Of a DNA stretch of 64,000 bases, positions 17,753 through 25,735 are shown one piece after another. The DNA is from Halieaceae bacterium UBA5085 (GTDB lineage: Bacteria; Pseudomonadota; Gammaproteobacteria; Pseudomonadales; Halieaceae), in the NCBI GenBank assembly GCA_002414665.1, contig DIAF01000035.1, positions 44,237-108,236 on the forward strand, given 5' to 3'. A program made the position numbers and the translations under genes. The notes under the pieces are model-generated. The model worked only from the letters and a program-made list of their open reading frames with translations, made no database searches and was not told the origin of the DNA. Numbering within the stretch: the first letter of the stretch is position 1; the number at the start of each line of letters is the position of its first letter.

Positions 17753-17753
17753 A
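17727..17753. promoter_or_regulatory. CIRCE element (HrcA operator) upstream of rpoH
   Basis: TTAGCACTC (17727-17735), a 9-nt spacer, then GAGTGCTAA (17745-17753). This is an exact match to the CIRCE consensus TTAGCACTC-N9-GAGTGCTAA in both arms and spacing. CIRCE is the binding site of the HrcA repressor, normally found before groESL or the hrcA-grpE-dnaK operon. Here it lies 32 bp upstream of the rpoH start codon. Confidence 0.93.
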
Positions 17754-17788
17754 CAGCGGAAAAGTTCCCTGGAAAGCCCGCGAAACCG

Positions 17789-18763
17789 CTATCGTGGGGC
17801 GATCAGGCGCAGGTGCCTGGCGACTGCCAGCCAGGCGCCTGCAAGCCCCAGCAAGCCGCCGATGAGCACCAGATTGAGACTGCCCATAATGCCCAGGCCA
17901 CCGAGCCGGAAGTTGCTCTGGTAGAGTTCGGCGAGACGGGTCACCGGGGCACCGAGAAACCACAGCGCCGCAGCGACCAACAACGCGGCGAAGGCGCCGC
18001 CCCCCACGCCGTACCAGAGCCCCGTGTACAGGAAGGGACGTCGCACGAAGGCATTGCTTCCGCCCACCAGCTTGATCACCACAATTTCCTCCCGCCGACT
18101 TTCGATGGCCAGGCGAATGGTGTTGCCCAGGATGAGCACGACACCGGCCACCAGTACACTGCCCAGCGCCAGTACCACGCGTCGACTGAGTTGCATGAGA
18201 GTGTTCAGGCGTTCGAGCCAGGCCATGTCCAACACCACTTCGGCAATCCGGGGGTCACCCTTGAGCTCTGTGTACAATGCCGCCGACACATCCGATCCCG
18301 GCAGCGGGGTGACCAGCAACACATCCGGCAGCGGGTTGCGCTCCAGCGTATCGAGCACATCGGCGAAACCTGAGAGGACGCTAAATTCGGCCAGCGCGGC
18401 GTCGCGCGAGACAAATACAACCTGCTCGATATCATTGCGCTGCTGCAGTGCGGCCTGCAGCGCCTGTACCTCATCGGCGCTCACTGAGCCGCTGAGGAAC
18501 AACGACAGCTGCGCCGGACTGTCCCAGCGGTCACTCAGGGCACGCGCATTGTCCAGGGCCACGGTGAGGGCAGCCGGTAACGCCAACGCGATACCCAGAA
18601 CCAGCCAGGTCAAGGCGCTGGAAAACGGGTGGTCCAGCACGCGGGCCAAACTGTCCGCGGCTGACAGGCGATGGTGCGCAAGCCAGCCCTGCAGCAGATG
18701 GCGCAGACGTGTTCGGCGCGCGCTGGCGCCATCCCGACGCGGCTTATTCGCTGCAGCACTCAT
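17789..18763 (-). CDS. ftsX: Cell division protein FtsX
   Basis: Membrane partner of FtsE in the divisome complex that controls periplasmic amidase activation. The 324-residue product has a basic N-terminal cytoplasmic tail, a first membrane helix around residues 57-75, a large periplasmic loop, and three C-terminal helices (about residues 205-225, 255-275 and 295-315). The extended N-terminus is typical of gammaproteobacterial FtsX. It overlaps ftsE by 4 nt. Confidence 0.94.
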   Translation of the reverse strand: MSAAANKPRRDGASARRTRLRHLLQGWLAHHRLSAADSLARVLDHPFSSALTWLVLGIALALPAALTVALDNARALSDRWDSPAQLSLFLSGSVSADEVQALQAALQQRNDIEQVVFVSRDAALAEFSVLSGFADVLDTLERNPLPDVLLVTPLPGSDVSAALYTELKGDPRIAEVVLDMAWLERLNTLMQLSRRVVLALGSVLVAGVVLILGNTIRLAIESRREEIVVIKLVGGSNAFVRRPFLYTGLWYGVGGGAFAALLVAAALWFLGAPVTRLAELYQSNFRLGGLGIMGSLNLVLIGGLLGLAGAWLAVARHLRLIAPR

Positions 18764-19422
18764 GACCCGGCCCCCACAAGGCGGCCGTTGCGCAGGGTAA
18801 GAATGCGGTGACGCAGCCGTGAAATCAGCGCCAGGTCGTGGCTGGCGATCAGTACCGTGACGCCCACCTGGCTGAAGGCCTCGAACAGTTGCATGATCTC
18901 CGCCGAGAGCAGCGGATCGAGGTTGCCCGTGGGCTCGTCAGCCAAGAGAATGCGCGGGCGTGCCACCACCGCACGGGCAATACCCACACGCTGCTGCTCG
19001 CCGCCTGAGAGCGTCACCGGTAGCGCCCGCTCCTTTGACAGCAGACCCACCTTGTCCAGCGCGGCGCGCACGCGACGGCCGATTTCCCTGTGCTCATAAC
19101 CGGCGATTACCAGCGGCAGGGCCACGTTATCGAACACGTTGCGGTCGAACAGCAGTTGGTGATTCTGGAACACAACACCGATATTCCGCCGATGGCGCGG
19201 AATACCGCCCTCACCCACCTTGGCCAGATTGACGCCGTCGACAATCACCTGGCCGCGCGTGGGCCGCTCAATGAGCATGATCAAACGCAGCAGCGTACTC
19301 TTGCCGGCACCGGAATGGCCGGTGAGGAACACCATTTCATCCTGGCGGATATCGACACTGACTTCACTCAGTGCCTCATGGCCTTCAGCGTAACGCTTGC
19401 TGACCCGATCAAAGGTGATCAT
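18760..19422 (-). CDS. ftsE: Cell division ATP-binding protein FtsE
   Basis: ABC-type ATPase that works with FtsX at the septum. The 220-residue product has Walker A GHSGAGKST (about residues 35-43), the signature LSGGEQQRVGIARA and Walker B ILLADEPTGNLD. The chain of 4-nt overlaps ftsY-ftsE-ftsX shows a coupled operon, with rpoH next. Confidence 0.96.
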   Translation of the reverse strand: MITFDRVSKRYAEGHEALSEVSVDIRQDEMVFLTGHSGAGKSTLLRLIMLIERPTRGQVIVDGVNLAKVGEGGIPRHRRNIGVVFQNHQLLFDRNVFDNVALPLVIAGYEHREIGRRVRAALDKVGLLSKERALPVTLSGGEQQRVGIARAVVARPRILLADEPTGNLDPLLSAEIMQLFEAFSQVGVTVLIASHDLALISRLRHRILTLRNGRLVGAGS

Positions 19423-20660
19423 GGCTCGGCGTCGGCACCCGCAAACAAGGCATCAATGAAAGGCTCCGCGGCGAAGGGGCGCAGATCCTCTGCGGTTTCT
19501 CCTACACCGATGAACCTGATGGGCAGGCCGAGCTTGCGCGCGATGGCAAAAATGACGCCGCCCTTGGCGGTGCCGTCGAGCTTGGTCAGGGTGAGCCCGG
19601 TCACACCGACAACCTGCTGGAACTGGCTGGCCTGAGCGAGGGCGTTCTGTCCGGTGCCCGCATCCAGCACCAGCATCACCTCGTGCGGTGCGGCGGCGTC
19701 GAGCTTGCCCATCACGCGCACCACCTTGCGCAGCTCTTCCATCAGGTTGTCCTTGTTGTGCAGGCGACCGGCCGTGTCGGCGATCAGCACATCGACCTTG
19801 CGCGCCTGAGCCGCCTGCAGCGCATCATAAATAACCGAGGCACTGTCGGCGCCGGTATGCTGGGCGATGACCGGCACATTGTGGCGCTGGCCCCACACCT
19901 GCAGTTGCTCGACCGCCGCGGCGCGGAAGGTATCCCCCGCCGCCAGCATGACGGAGCGCCCCTCCGCCTGGAAGCGGCGCGCAAGCTTGCCGATGGTCGT
20001 GGTTTTGCCCACGCCGTTCACGCCCACCATCAGAATCACATAAGGCTTGTGGCCGCTCACATCGAGTGGCACCTCGCAGGGCTGCAGCAGGCTCAGCAGC
20101 TCTTCCTGCAGGGCCCGCTGGAGGGCGTCGGGCCGGGTCAGCTCCCTGCGTGACACGCGCTGCGTCAGGCGCCCGATGATGTCGACGGTTGCGTCGACGC
20201 CTGCATCCGCGAGCAGCAGCCGCGACTCCAGTTCCTCCATCAGCTCCGCATCGATCTCCTTGCGCCCGAGAAACAGGGTTCCCAGCCCCTCCACCAGCGT
20301 GCTGCTGGTCTTGCCCAGGCCGCGCCTGAGACGAGCAAAAAATCCGGCCTCTGACGCAGCCACTGGACGCTCCACCGGTTGCTGCACCGGCGCCGCCGCG
20401 GGCTGCTCAGCCGCGGGCGTCGGTACCAGCGCATCGGCGGCGGGCACCGGGGTGGACACCGCCTTCGCCGCGCTATCCGACTCGCCACCCGCTGGTGATG
20501 CAGATTCTGCTGACGATTGAACCTCAGCGTCCGCTTCAGGCGCGGCCGGCTTCGGTGCGGCCGGCTCAGGCGCGGCCGGCTCAGGTGCGGCCGGCTCAAG
20601 TCCGGCGGGCGTCTGCACGCCCGGCGCAGGCGTCTTTTTACTGCGTTTGAAAAACTTCAT
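19419..20660 (-). CDS. ftsY: Signal recognition particle receptor FtsY
   Basis: SRP receptor GTPase that delivers nascent membrane proteins to the translocon. From the ATG at 20660 (MKFFKRSKK) it is 413 residues. Residues 20-105 form a Pro/Ala/Glu-rich membrane-binding A domain with tandem EPAAP repeats. The NG domain has GVNGVGKTTT near 213-222, DTAGR, and TKLDGTAKGG. An open frame extends to 21233, but this overlaps rsmD and is not FtsY-like. It heads ftsY-ftsE-ftsX and is divergent from rsmD. Confidence 0.95.
   Translation of the reverse strand: MKFFKRSKKTPAPGVQTPAGLEPAAPEPAAPEPAAPKPAAPEADAEVQSSAESASPAGGESDSAAKAVSTPVPAADALVPTPAAEQPAAAPVQQPVERPVAASEAGFFARLRRGLGKTSSTLVEGLGTLFLGRKEIDAELMEELESRLLLADAGVDATVDIIGRLTQRVSRRELTRPDALQRALQEELLSLLQPCEVPLDVSGHKPYVILMVGVNGVGKTTTIGKLARRFQAEGRSVMLAAGDTFRAAAVEQLQVWGQRHNVPVIAQHTGADSASVIYDALQAAQARKVDVLIADTAGRLHNKDNLMEELRKVVRVMGKLDAAAPHEVMLVLDAGTGQNALAQASQFQQVVGVTGLTLTKLDGTAKGGVIFAIARKLGLPIRFIGVGETAEDLRPFAAEPFIDALFAGADAEP
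20538..20597 (-). repeat. Tandem 15-bp repeat in the FtsY A domain
   Basis: Four nearly identical 15-bp units (GCGGCCGGCTCAGGY on the plus strand) encode Glu/Lys-Pro-Ala-Ala-Pro repeats at FtsY residues 22-41. Differences between units are mostly third-position changes and one Glu-to-Lys substitution. This looks like a slippage-prone coding microrepeat in a flexible linker. Confidence 0.8.
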
Positions 20661-20733
20661 GGGTCTCGTGATAAAGTTCGCGGGAGGCATCCGCAGGACT
20701 GCGTATCCTAACACTCCTGAAGGGGGCGACGAA

Positions 20734-21348
20734 ATGACAGCACCGCGCGGGCGGTCAGCCAGGCGGGCAGCTTCGGCGCGGCCGGCGTCGGCCAGCAGCA
20801 GCCTGCGCATCATCGGGGGTCGCTGGCGCGGCCGCAAGCTGCGCTTCAATGCGGCACAAGGGCTGCGCCCCACCGGTGACCGCATTCGCGAGACCCTGTT
20901 CAACTGGCTGGCGGCTGAGCTGCCGGGGGCACGTTGTGCCGATTTATTCAGCGGGTCCGGTGCCCTGGGCCTGGAGGCCCTGTCCCGGGGCGCGGCACAC
21001 TGCGATTTCATCGACAACAACCCGGATAGTCTGGCCCAGATCCGCCACCATCTGAACGCACTCGGTGCCACCAGCCAGGCCCGCTGCCACGCCGGTAACG
21101 CCCTTGACCTGCTCGCCGCCGGCGCCGGGCCCTGGGACATCGTCTTTATAGACCCTCCCTTTGGCCTGCAGCTGGTAGAACCCAGCTGCGCCCTGCTGGC
21201 GCAGGGCGGCGCGCTGGCCCCGGGGGCCAGCATCTATGTCGAAACCGGAGCCGACGAAGCCGAAGGGGCACTGCCTGGGGATTGGCTGCTGCACCGCGAC
21301 AAAATCACCGGCGCCGTTCGCTACCGTCTGTTCCACGCGGCGGCATGA
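20734..21348 (+). CDS. rsmD: 16S rRNA (guanine966-N2)-methyltransferase
   Basis: Rossmann-fold enzyme that methylates G966 of 16S rRNA. From the ATG at 20734, which has a GAAGGGGG ribosome binding site, it is 204 residues. It has LRIIGGRWRGRKL, the RPTGDRIRETLFNWL motif, the SAM loop DLFSGSGALGLEALSRGA and the catalytic FIDPPF. The N-terminal 25 residues are Arg/Ala-rich and longer than usual. rsmD next to ftsY (divergent) and coaD is a conserved arrangement. Confidence 0.94.
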   Translation: MTAPRGRSARRAASARPASASSSLRIIGGRWRGRKLRFNAAQGLRPTGDRIRETLFNWLAAELPGARCADLFSGSGALGLEALSRGAAHCDFIDNNPDSLAQIRHHLNALGATSQARCHAGNALDLLAAGAGPWDIVFIDPPFGLQLVEPSCALLAQGGALAPGASIYVETGADEAEGALPGDWLLHRDKITGAVRYRLFHAAA

Positions 21349-21422
21349 CGCTGTCCCCGTTTGCACCCGCAACAGTGAGTGTTTACCATCCGCAGCTTGT
21401 TCTCAGGCACTGAGCAGCTGGC

Positions 21423-21905
21423 ATGAATTCACACACGGTCATTTACCCGGGTACCTTCGACCCGATCACCAACGGTCATGTCGATCTCACCGAGCGGGCG
21501 GCGCGCCTGTTTGGCAAAGTCGTTGTGGCCATTGCGCACAGCGAGAAGAAAACACCGTTGTTCAATCTGGAAGAGCGGGTAGCCCTGTGCAGGGCTTCAC
21601 TGCAACACCTGGACAACGTCGAGGTAGTTGGCTTCAGCAATCTGCTGATCGACTTCGTGCACAGCCAGGGGTCGCGCTGTGTGCTGCGCGGCCTGCGTGC
21701 CGTTGCGGATTTCGAATACGAGTTTCAGCTCGCCAATATGAACCGGGCGCTGGACCGCGAGTTCGAGAGCATCTTCCTGACACCCTCGGAACACCTGTCC
21801 TATATCTCTTCCTCGCTGGTACGGGAAATCGCCGCGCTCAAGGGCGACATCACACCTTTTGTGCCCGCGCCGGTAGCCCGGGCACTGCAGGAGCGGTTCC
21901 GCTAG
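21423..21905 (+). CDS. coaD: Phosphopantetheine adenylyltransferase
   Basis: Converts 4'-phosphopantetheine and ATP to dephospho-CoA, the penultimate step of CoA synthesis. The 160-residue product has the nucleotidyltransferase motif GTFDPITNGH near residue 9 and the C-terminal ISSSLVREIA phosphate-binding motif. Its TAG stop shares the palindrome CTAG with the opposing downstream gene. Confidence 0.96.
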   Translation: MNSHTVIYPGTFDPITNGHVDLTERAARLFGKVVVAIAHSEKKTPLFNLEERVALCRASLQHLDNVEVVGFSNLLIDFVHSQGSRCVLRGLRAVADFEYEFQLANMNRALDREFESIFLTPSEHLSYISSSLVREIAALKGDITPFVPAPVARALQERFR

Positions 21906-22270
21906 TCTTCTGCGGCAGCCGCTGCGGCCTTGCGTGCCCGATTCCGATCGACATCCTTGTTGGTATAACCGGTTTCACGGCAACCAAGGCAGCGCATGAA
22001 GGTGGCCTCTGCAGGGCCGATCATCAGGGTTTCAGCGGCTTCTCCCGCATGACCCGCGAGCAGCGTGAAGGGCAGGCTGACCAGCCACGCGGCCGTTCCA
22101 CCCACTGTCATCACGGCCCCAATGGGCCGCGCAATCAGCAGATCCCCCACCATGGCGCCGGCGGACGGGCTCTCATCGACCGCGCTCTGGGCAGCAGCCC
22201 ACTGTGGCATGGTCAGGCATGTGGCCAGCACAGCAAACGCGAGCCGGCGATTAAGGCAATTGCTTTTCAT
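21902..22270 (-). CDS. Small exported/membrane protein of unknown function
   Basis: A 122-residue protein with a signal peptide (cleavage near AAAQ-SA, residue 28). A hydrophobic region at about residues 45-75 contains GDLLIARPIGAVMTVGG. A conserved-looking Cys-X2-Cys pair (RCLGCRETGY) and a Lys/Arg/Ala-rich tail follow. Similar short proteins in gammaproteobacteria are sometimes labelled multidrug transporter without support. It sits convergently after coaD and before mutM. I do not assign a function. Confidence 0.75.
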   Translation of the reverse strand: MKSNCLNRRLAFAVLATCLTMPQWAAAQSAVDESPSAGAMVGDLLIARPIGAVMTVGGTAAWLVSLPFTLLAGHAGEAAETLMIGPAEATFMRCLGCRETGYTNKDVDRNRARKAAAAAAED

Positions 22271-22326
22271 TGTTCACTCCCCCGCGGGACAAAGCCCCTC
22301 CCATACAAACGCTGAGTGTAGCCTGT

Positions 22327-23139
22327 TCAGCGCTGGCAGGCCACGCAATACACCGTACTGCGTTGCCCCAGCCGCACTTCGCGCAATGGCTTCGCGCAAC
22401 GGCTACAGGGCTGGCCGCCACGGCCGTACACGGACAGCTGCTGAGCGAAATAACCCGGCTTGCCATCGCCGCCGACAAAGTCACGTAATGTAGTTCCACC
22501 CTGCCCTATAGCGAAAGTAAGCACTCGCTTCACCTCATCCGCGAGGCGCTCATAGCGGGCCAGACCGATCTTCCCTGCAGGGCGGTCCGGACGGATACCA
22601 GCCAGAAACAGCGCTTCGTTGGCGTAAATATTACCCACACCGACAACCACCCGACCATCCATCAGAAAGGGCTTTACCGGCCCGCGACGGCCGCGGGACC
22701 GCTGGTGAAGCAGTTCCCCCGTGAACGCCTCCGACAGCGGTTCCGGCCCGAGACCGGCAAGCAGCGGGTGGCATTCACCGGGTGCCAGCCAGAGCATACA
22801 GCCAAACCGCCGGGGGTCGTTGTAGCGCAGCCGATCGCCGCTGGAGAGAAGGATCTGCACGTGATCGTGGCGCAACAGGGGGCTATCGTCGCGAATCACC
22901 CGCAGGGAACCGGACATGCCGAGGTGCACCAGCAGGCTGCCAGACGCGGTGTGGAACAGCAGATACTTGGCGCGGCGTTCCACCGCGGTGATCTCCTGAC
23001 CCTGCAGGCGCTGTGCAAGATCCGCTGGTACCGGCCAGCGCAGGCGTGGTTCCCGCACCTCCACGGTCAGCACGCGCCGTCCCTCCGTCCAGGGCGCAAC
23101 GCCGCGGCGAGTAGTTTCAACTTCAGGCAGTTCAGGCAT
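22327..23139 (-). CDS. mutM: Formamidopyrimidine-DNA glycosylase
   Basis: Base-excision repair enzyme removing 8-oxoguanine and ring-opened purines, with AP-lyase activity. The 270-residue product starts PELPEVETTRRG (the catalytic Pro after Met removal). It has the conserved LLVHLGMSGSLR strand and ends with a zinc finger of the Cys-X2-Cys-X16-Cys-X2-Cys type (CSRC ... CVAC). It lies just downstream of rpmG on the same strand, after a terminator. Confidence 0.96.
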   Translation of the reverse strand: MPELPEVETTRRGVAPWTEGRRVLTVEVREPRLRWPVPADLAQRLQGQEITAVERRAKYLLFHTASGSLLVHLGMSGSLRVIRDDSPLLRHDHVQILLSSGDRLRYNDPRRFGCMLWLAPGECHPLLAGLGPEPLSEAFTGELLHQRSRGRRGPVKPFLMDGRVVVGVGNIYANEALFLAGIRPDRPAGKIGLARYERLADEVKRVLTFAIGQGGTTLRDFVGGDGKPGYFAQQLSVYGRGGQPCSRCAKPLREVRLGQRSTVYCVACQR

Positions 23140-23152
23140 GCTGCGTGGCCAT

Positions 23153-23178
23153 AAAAAACCCCGACACGGGCCGGGGTT
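23153..23178 (-). terminator. Intrinsic terminator after rpmB-rpmG
   Basis: On the minus strand AACCCCG and CGGGGTT form a 7-bp stem (23157-23163 with 23172-23178, 8-nt loop), followed by a run of six T. It lies between rpmG and mutM, so the ribosomal-protein transcript probably ends here, though mutM starts only 14 bp further on. Confidence 0.75.
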
Positions 23179-23205
23179 CCAAGCGTACCAAAAGACGAGA
23201 TCCTT

Positions 23206-23361
23206 TTACTTGATCTTGCCTTCCTTATACATGACGTGCTTGCGCACAACCGGATCGTACTTCTTCATTTCCAGCTTGTCGGGGGTGGTGCGCTTGTTCT
23301 TGTCAGTGGTATAGAAATGGCCCGTACCTGCTGACGAAATCATTCTGATCTTGTCTCTCAT
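23206..23361 (-). CDS. rpmG: 50S ribosomal protein L33
   Basis: A 51-residue basic protein: it begins MRDKIRMISSAGTG, contains FYTTDKNKR, and ends HVMYKEGKIK. It matches L33 of the zinc-independent type, since the Cys-X2-Cys pairs are absent. The ATG at 23361 is preceded by AGGAGAG. It lies 26 bp after rpmB, forming the usual rpmB-rpmG pair, and is followed by an intrinsic terminator. Confidence 0.97.
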   Translation of the reverse strand: MRDKIRMISSAGTGHFYTTDKNKRTTPDKLEMKKYDPVVRKHVMYKEGKIK

Positions 23362-23387
23362 GACTGCTCTCCTTCAGATTCCGCCGC

Positions 23388-23624
23388 TCAGACCTTGACG
23401 CCGCTGGCACGAATGTCGCTCAGCACCTGGTCAATGCCCTTCTTGTCGATGATGCGCATACCTTTGCTGGACACACGCAGGGACACGAAACGCTTCTCGG
23501 ACTCAACCCAGAAACGGTGGTGGTGCAGGTTCGGCAAAAAACGGCGGCGAGTGCGATTTTTTGCGTGTGATACGTTATTCCCTGTGACCGGACGCTTGCC
23601 GGTGACCTGACATACTCTTGCCAT
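23388..23624 (-). CDS. rpmB: 50S ribosomal protein L28
   Basis: The 78-residue product (start ATG 23624, MARVCQVTGKRP) matches L28, with NVSHAKNRTRRRF and SLRVSSKGMRIIDKKG. A longer open frame reaching 23744 has no ribosomal-protein-like N-terminus; GGGAGAGGC directly before 23624 sets the start. It is cotranscribed with rpmG. Confidence 0.97.
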   Translation of the reverse strand: MARVCQVTGKRPVTGNNVSHAKNRTRRRFLPNLHHHRFWVESEKRFVSLRVSSKGMRIIDKKGIDQVLSDIRASGVKV

Positions 23625-23752
23625 GATTGCCTCTCCCATATACCACGGGACTTGTCGAATTTGTGTGGCCAAACGGGTCTGAAAGGGTACCCCGGCCGCG
23701 CGGAGCGCGACTTTATACCAGAACAGCAGGGGCATCGCAAGCAAAACCCGCG

Positions 23753-24427
23753 CTACAGCAAACCGCTCTCCGCGAAGGAGTAGCTCTGTCCGCGGCCCAC
23801 GATGATATGGTCCAGCACCCGGATATCCAGCAGTCCCAGCGCCGCCTGCAAGCGCTCTGTGATGCGCCGGTCCGCATGACTGGGTTCTGCAACGCCCGAA
23901 GGGTGGTTGTGGGCGAGAATTACCGCCGCCGCATGGTACTGCAGAGCGCGAACAGCCACCTCGCGGGGGTACACAGCAGCGCCATCCAGCGTACCGAAGA
24001 ACAGATCCTCGCAGCGCAGAATACGGTGCTGGTTATCAAGAAACAGGCAGGTGAACACCTCCCGCGCCTGACTGCCGAGGTGATGCTGCAGAAACTGCCG
24101 CGTAGCCTGGGGGCTGCACAGTGCACTCCCGGCGCGCGCCTGCTCCAGCGCATGGCGCCGGGCCAGCTCCAGCCCGGCCCTGAGCACGGCGTACTTGCCG
24201 GCACCCAGGCCGGGGTACGCCAGCAACGTCTCCTGACTGGCCCGCAGCAGGCCGTCCAGGCTACCGAAACGCTGCAGCAAATCGCGGCCGAGATCGAGCG
24301 CCGAATAACCCCGGCGACCAGTACGCATCAGCACGGCCAACAGCTCCGCATCGGAGAGTGTCATCGCCCCCCGCTGCAGCAGCTTGTCGCGGGGCCCCTC
24401 CCCCGCAGCCCATTCCCTGATCGACAT
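23753..24427 (-). CDS. radC: RadC family JAB-domain protein
   Basis: The 224-residue protein from ATG 24427 has an N-terminal helix-hairpin-helix UPF0758 region (MTLSDAELLAVLMRTG, YPGLGAGKYAVL). The C-terminal JAB/MPN metalloprotease-like domain carries HNHPSG. It is historically named RadC, but a role in repair is doubtful. The frame is open further upstream, but that part overlaps coaBC on the other strand. It is divergent from coaBC, as in Pseudomonas. Confidence 0.94.
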   Translation of the reverse strand: MSIREWAAGEGPRDKLLQRGAMTLSDAELLAVLMRTGRRGYSALDLGRDLLQRFGSLDGLLRASQETLLAYPGLGAGKYAVLRAGLELARRHALEQARAGSALCSPQATRQFLQHHLGSQAREVFTCLFLDNQHRILRCEDLFFGTLDGAAVYPREVAVRALQYHAAAVILAHNHPSGVAEPSHADRRITERLQAALGLLDIRVLDHIIVGRGQSYSFAESGLL

Positions 24428-24529
24428 GGCGACGCCCTCCCTGGCTGTGGCCCTGCGGTGTCCAAACACTCGGTGTAATGGTATTGTTCTGCATCTGTAT
24501 TCATCTATTGTCCCAATTGGGTAGCCGCA

Positions 24530-25735
24530 GTGGCACATCTTTTCAATCGCAATGTTGTGCTCGGCGTCAGCGGCGGCATCGCCGCGTACAAATCGGCAGA
24601 GCTCATTCGCCAGCTCAAGGAACTCGGTGCCGATGTGCGGGTCATCATGACGCGCGGCGCCCAGGAATTCATTACGCCGCTGACCCTGCAGGCCCTGTCC
24701 GGCCATCCGGTGCACACCGACCTTCTGGACGCCGAAGCCGAACTCGGCATGGGACACATCGAGCTCGCGCGCTGGGCCGACCTGCTGCTCATCGCGCCTG
24801 CCACCGCTGACCTGATCGCCCGTCTTGCGGGCGGACGCGCCGACGACCTGCTCACCACCGTGACCCTTGCGACCGCGGCACAAAAGCTGATCGCGCCGGC
24901 GATGAACCAGCAGATGTGGCGCGACCCGGCAACTGCAGCAAATATTGCAACGCTCCAGGACCGGGGCATGTCGCTGGTGGGGCCAGCTTCCGGCGAGCAA
25001 GCCTGCGGTGATGTCGGCCCGGGGCGCATGGAACAACCGCTGAGTATCGCACTCGCCGCCGCCGGTCTTTTTGCCAGCGGTGCACTGGCAGGGCGCCGGG
25101 TCATGATCACTGCGGGCCCGACACGCGAAGCGCTGGACCCGGTGCGCTACCTGTCCAACCACAGCTCCGGCAAAATGGGCTACGCGCTGGCCAGAGCCGC
25201 TGTCGATGCAGGAGCGCAGGTCACGCTAATCAGCGGCCCGGTACAGCTGGCGACCCCGGACCATGTCACACGGGTTGACGTAGTCAGCGCCGCGGACATG
25301 CTGGAAGCCTGTATGGCGAGGGTAGCCGACTGTGACCTGTTCATTGCCTGTGCCGCGGTTGCTGATTACCGGCCAGTCAGGGTCGCCGAACAAAAAATCA
25401 AGAAAGATGCTGCAGGTATCACCCTCGAGCTGGAGCGCAATGCGGATATCCTGGCCACAGTTAGCGCCCACCCACAGGCACCCTTCACCGTCGGTTTTGC
25501 GGCGGAAACTCAGGATGTGGAACGCTACGCACGCGACAAGCTTGAGCGCAAACACCTGGACATGATCGTCGCCAACGATGTCTCCGATACCGCGATTGGC
25601 TTCAACAGCGACCACAACGCCGTCACGGTCCTCTGGCACAATGGCAGCCATGCGCTTGCCGAGGCCAGTAAGGCCACGATCGCACGCGAGCTGGTTTCAC
25701 TTATCGCCCAGCGCATGGAGGCAGCTGATGGCTAA
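24530..25735 (+). CDS. coaBC: Bifunctional phosphopantothenoylcysteine decarboxylase/synthetase
   Basis: Two consecutive CoA steps in one protein: CoaB ligates cysteine to 4'-phosphopantothenate and CoaC decarboxylates it with FMN. In the 401-residue product the N-terminal CoaC half has GGIAAYKSAELIR, the ARWADLLLIAPATA segment and PAMNQQMW. The CoaB half begins with AGPTREALDPVRYLSNHSSGKMG. The start is GTG 24530. Its stop lies inside the first codons of the next gene (ATGGCTAA), leaving no room for the dut gene that separates these loci in Pseudomonas. Confidence 0.95.
   Translation: MAHLFNRNVVLGVSGGIAAYKSAELIRQLKELGADVRVIMTRGAQEFITPLTLQALSGHPVHTDLLDAEAELGMGHIELARWADLLLIAPATADLIARLAGGRADDLLTTVTLATAAQKLIAPAMNQQMWRDPATAANIATLQDRGMSLVGPASGEQACGDVGPGRMEQPLSIALAAAGLFASGALAGRRVMITAGPTREALDPVRYLSNHSSGKMGYALARAAVDAGAQVTLISGPVQLATPDHVTRVDVVSAADMLEACMARVADCDLFIACAAVADYRPVRVAEQKIKKDAAGITLELERNADILATVSAHPQAPFTVGFAAETQDVERYARDKLERKHLDMIVANDVSDTAIGFNSDHNAVTVLWHNGSHALAEASKATIARELVSLIAQRMEAADG

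Noticed and set aside
19419..21233. FtsY starting at 21233 (604 residues)
   Set aside because: The extra 190 residues overlap rsmD on the other strand and are not FtsY-like; ATG 20660 gives the expected N-terminus.
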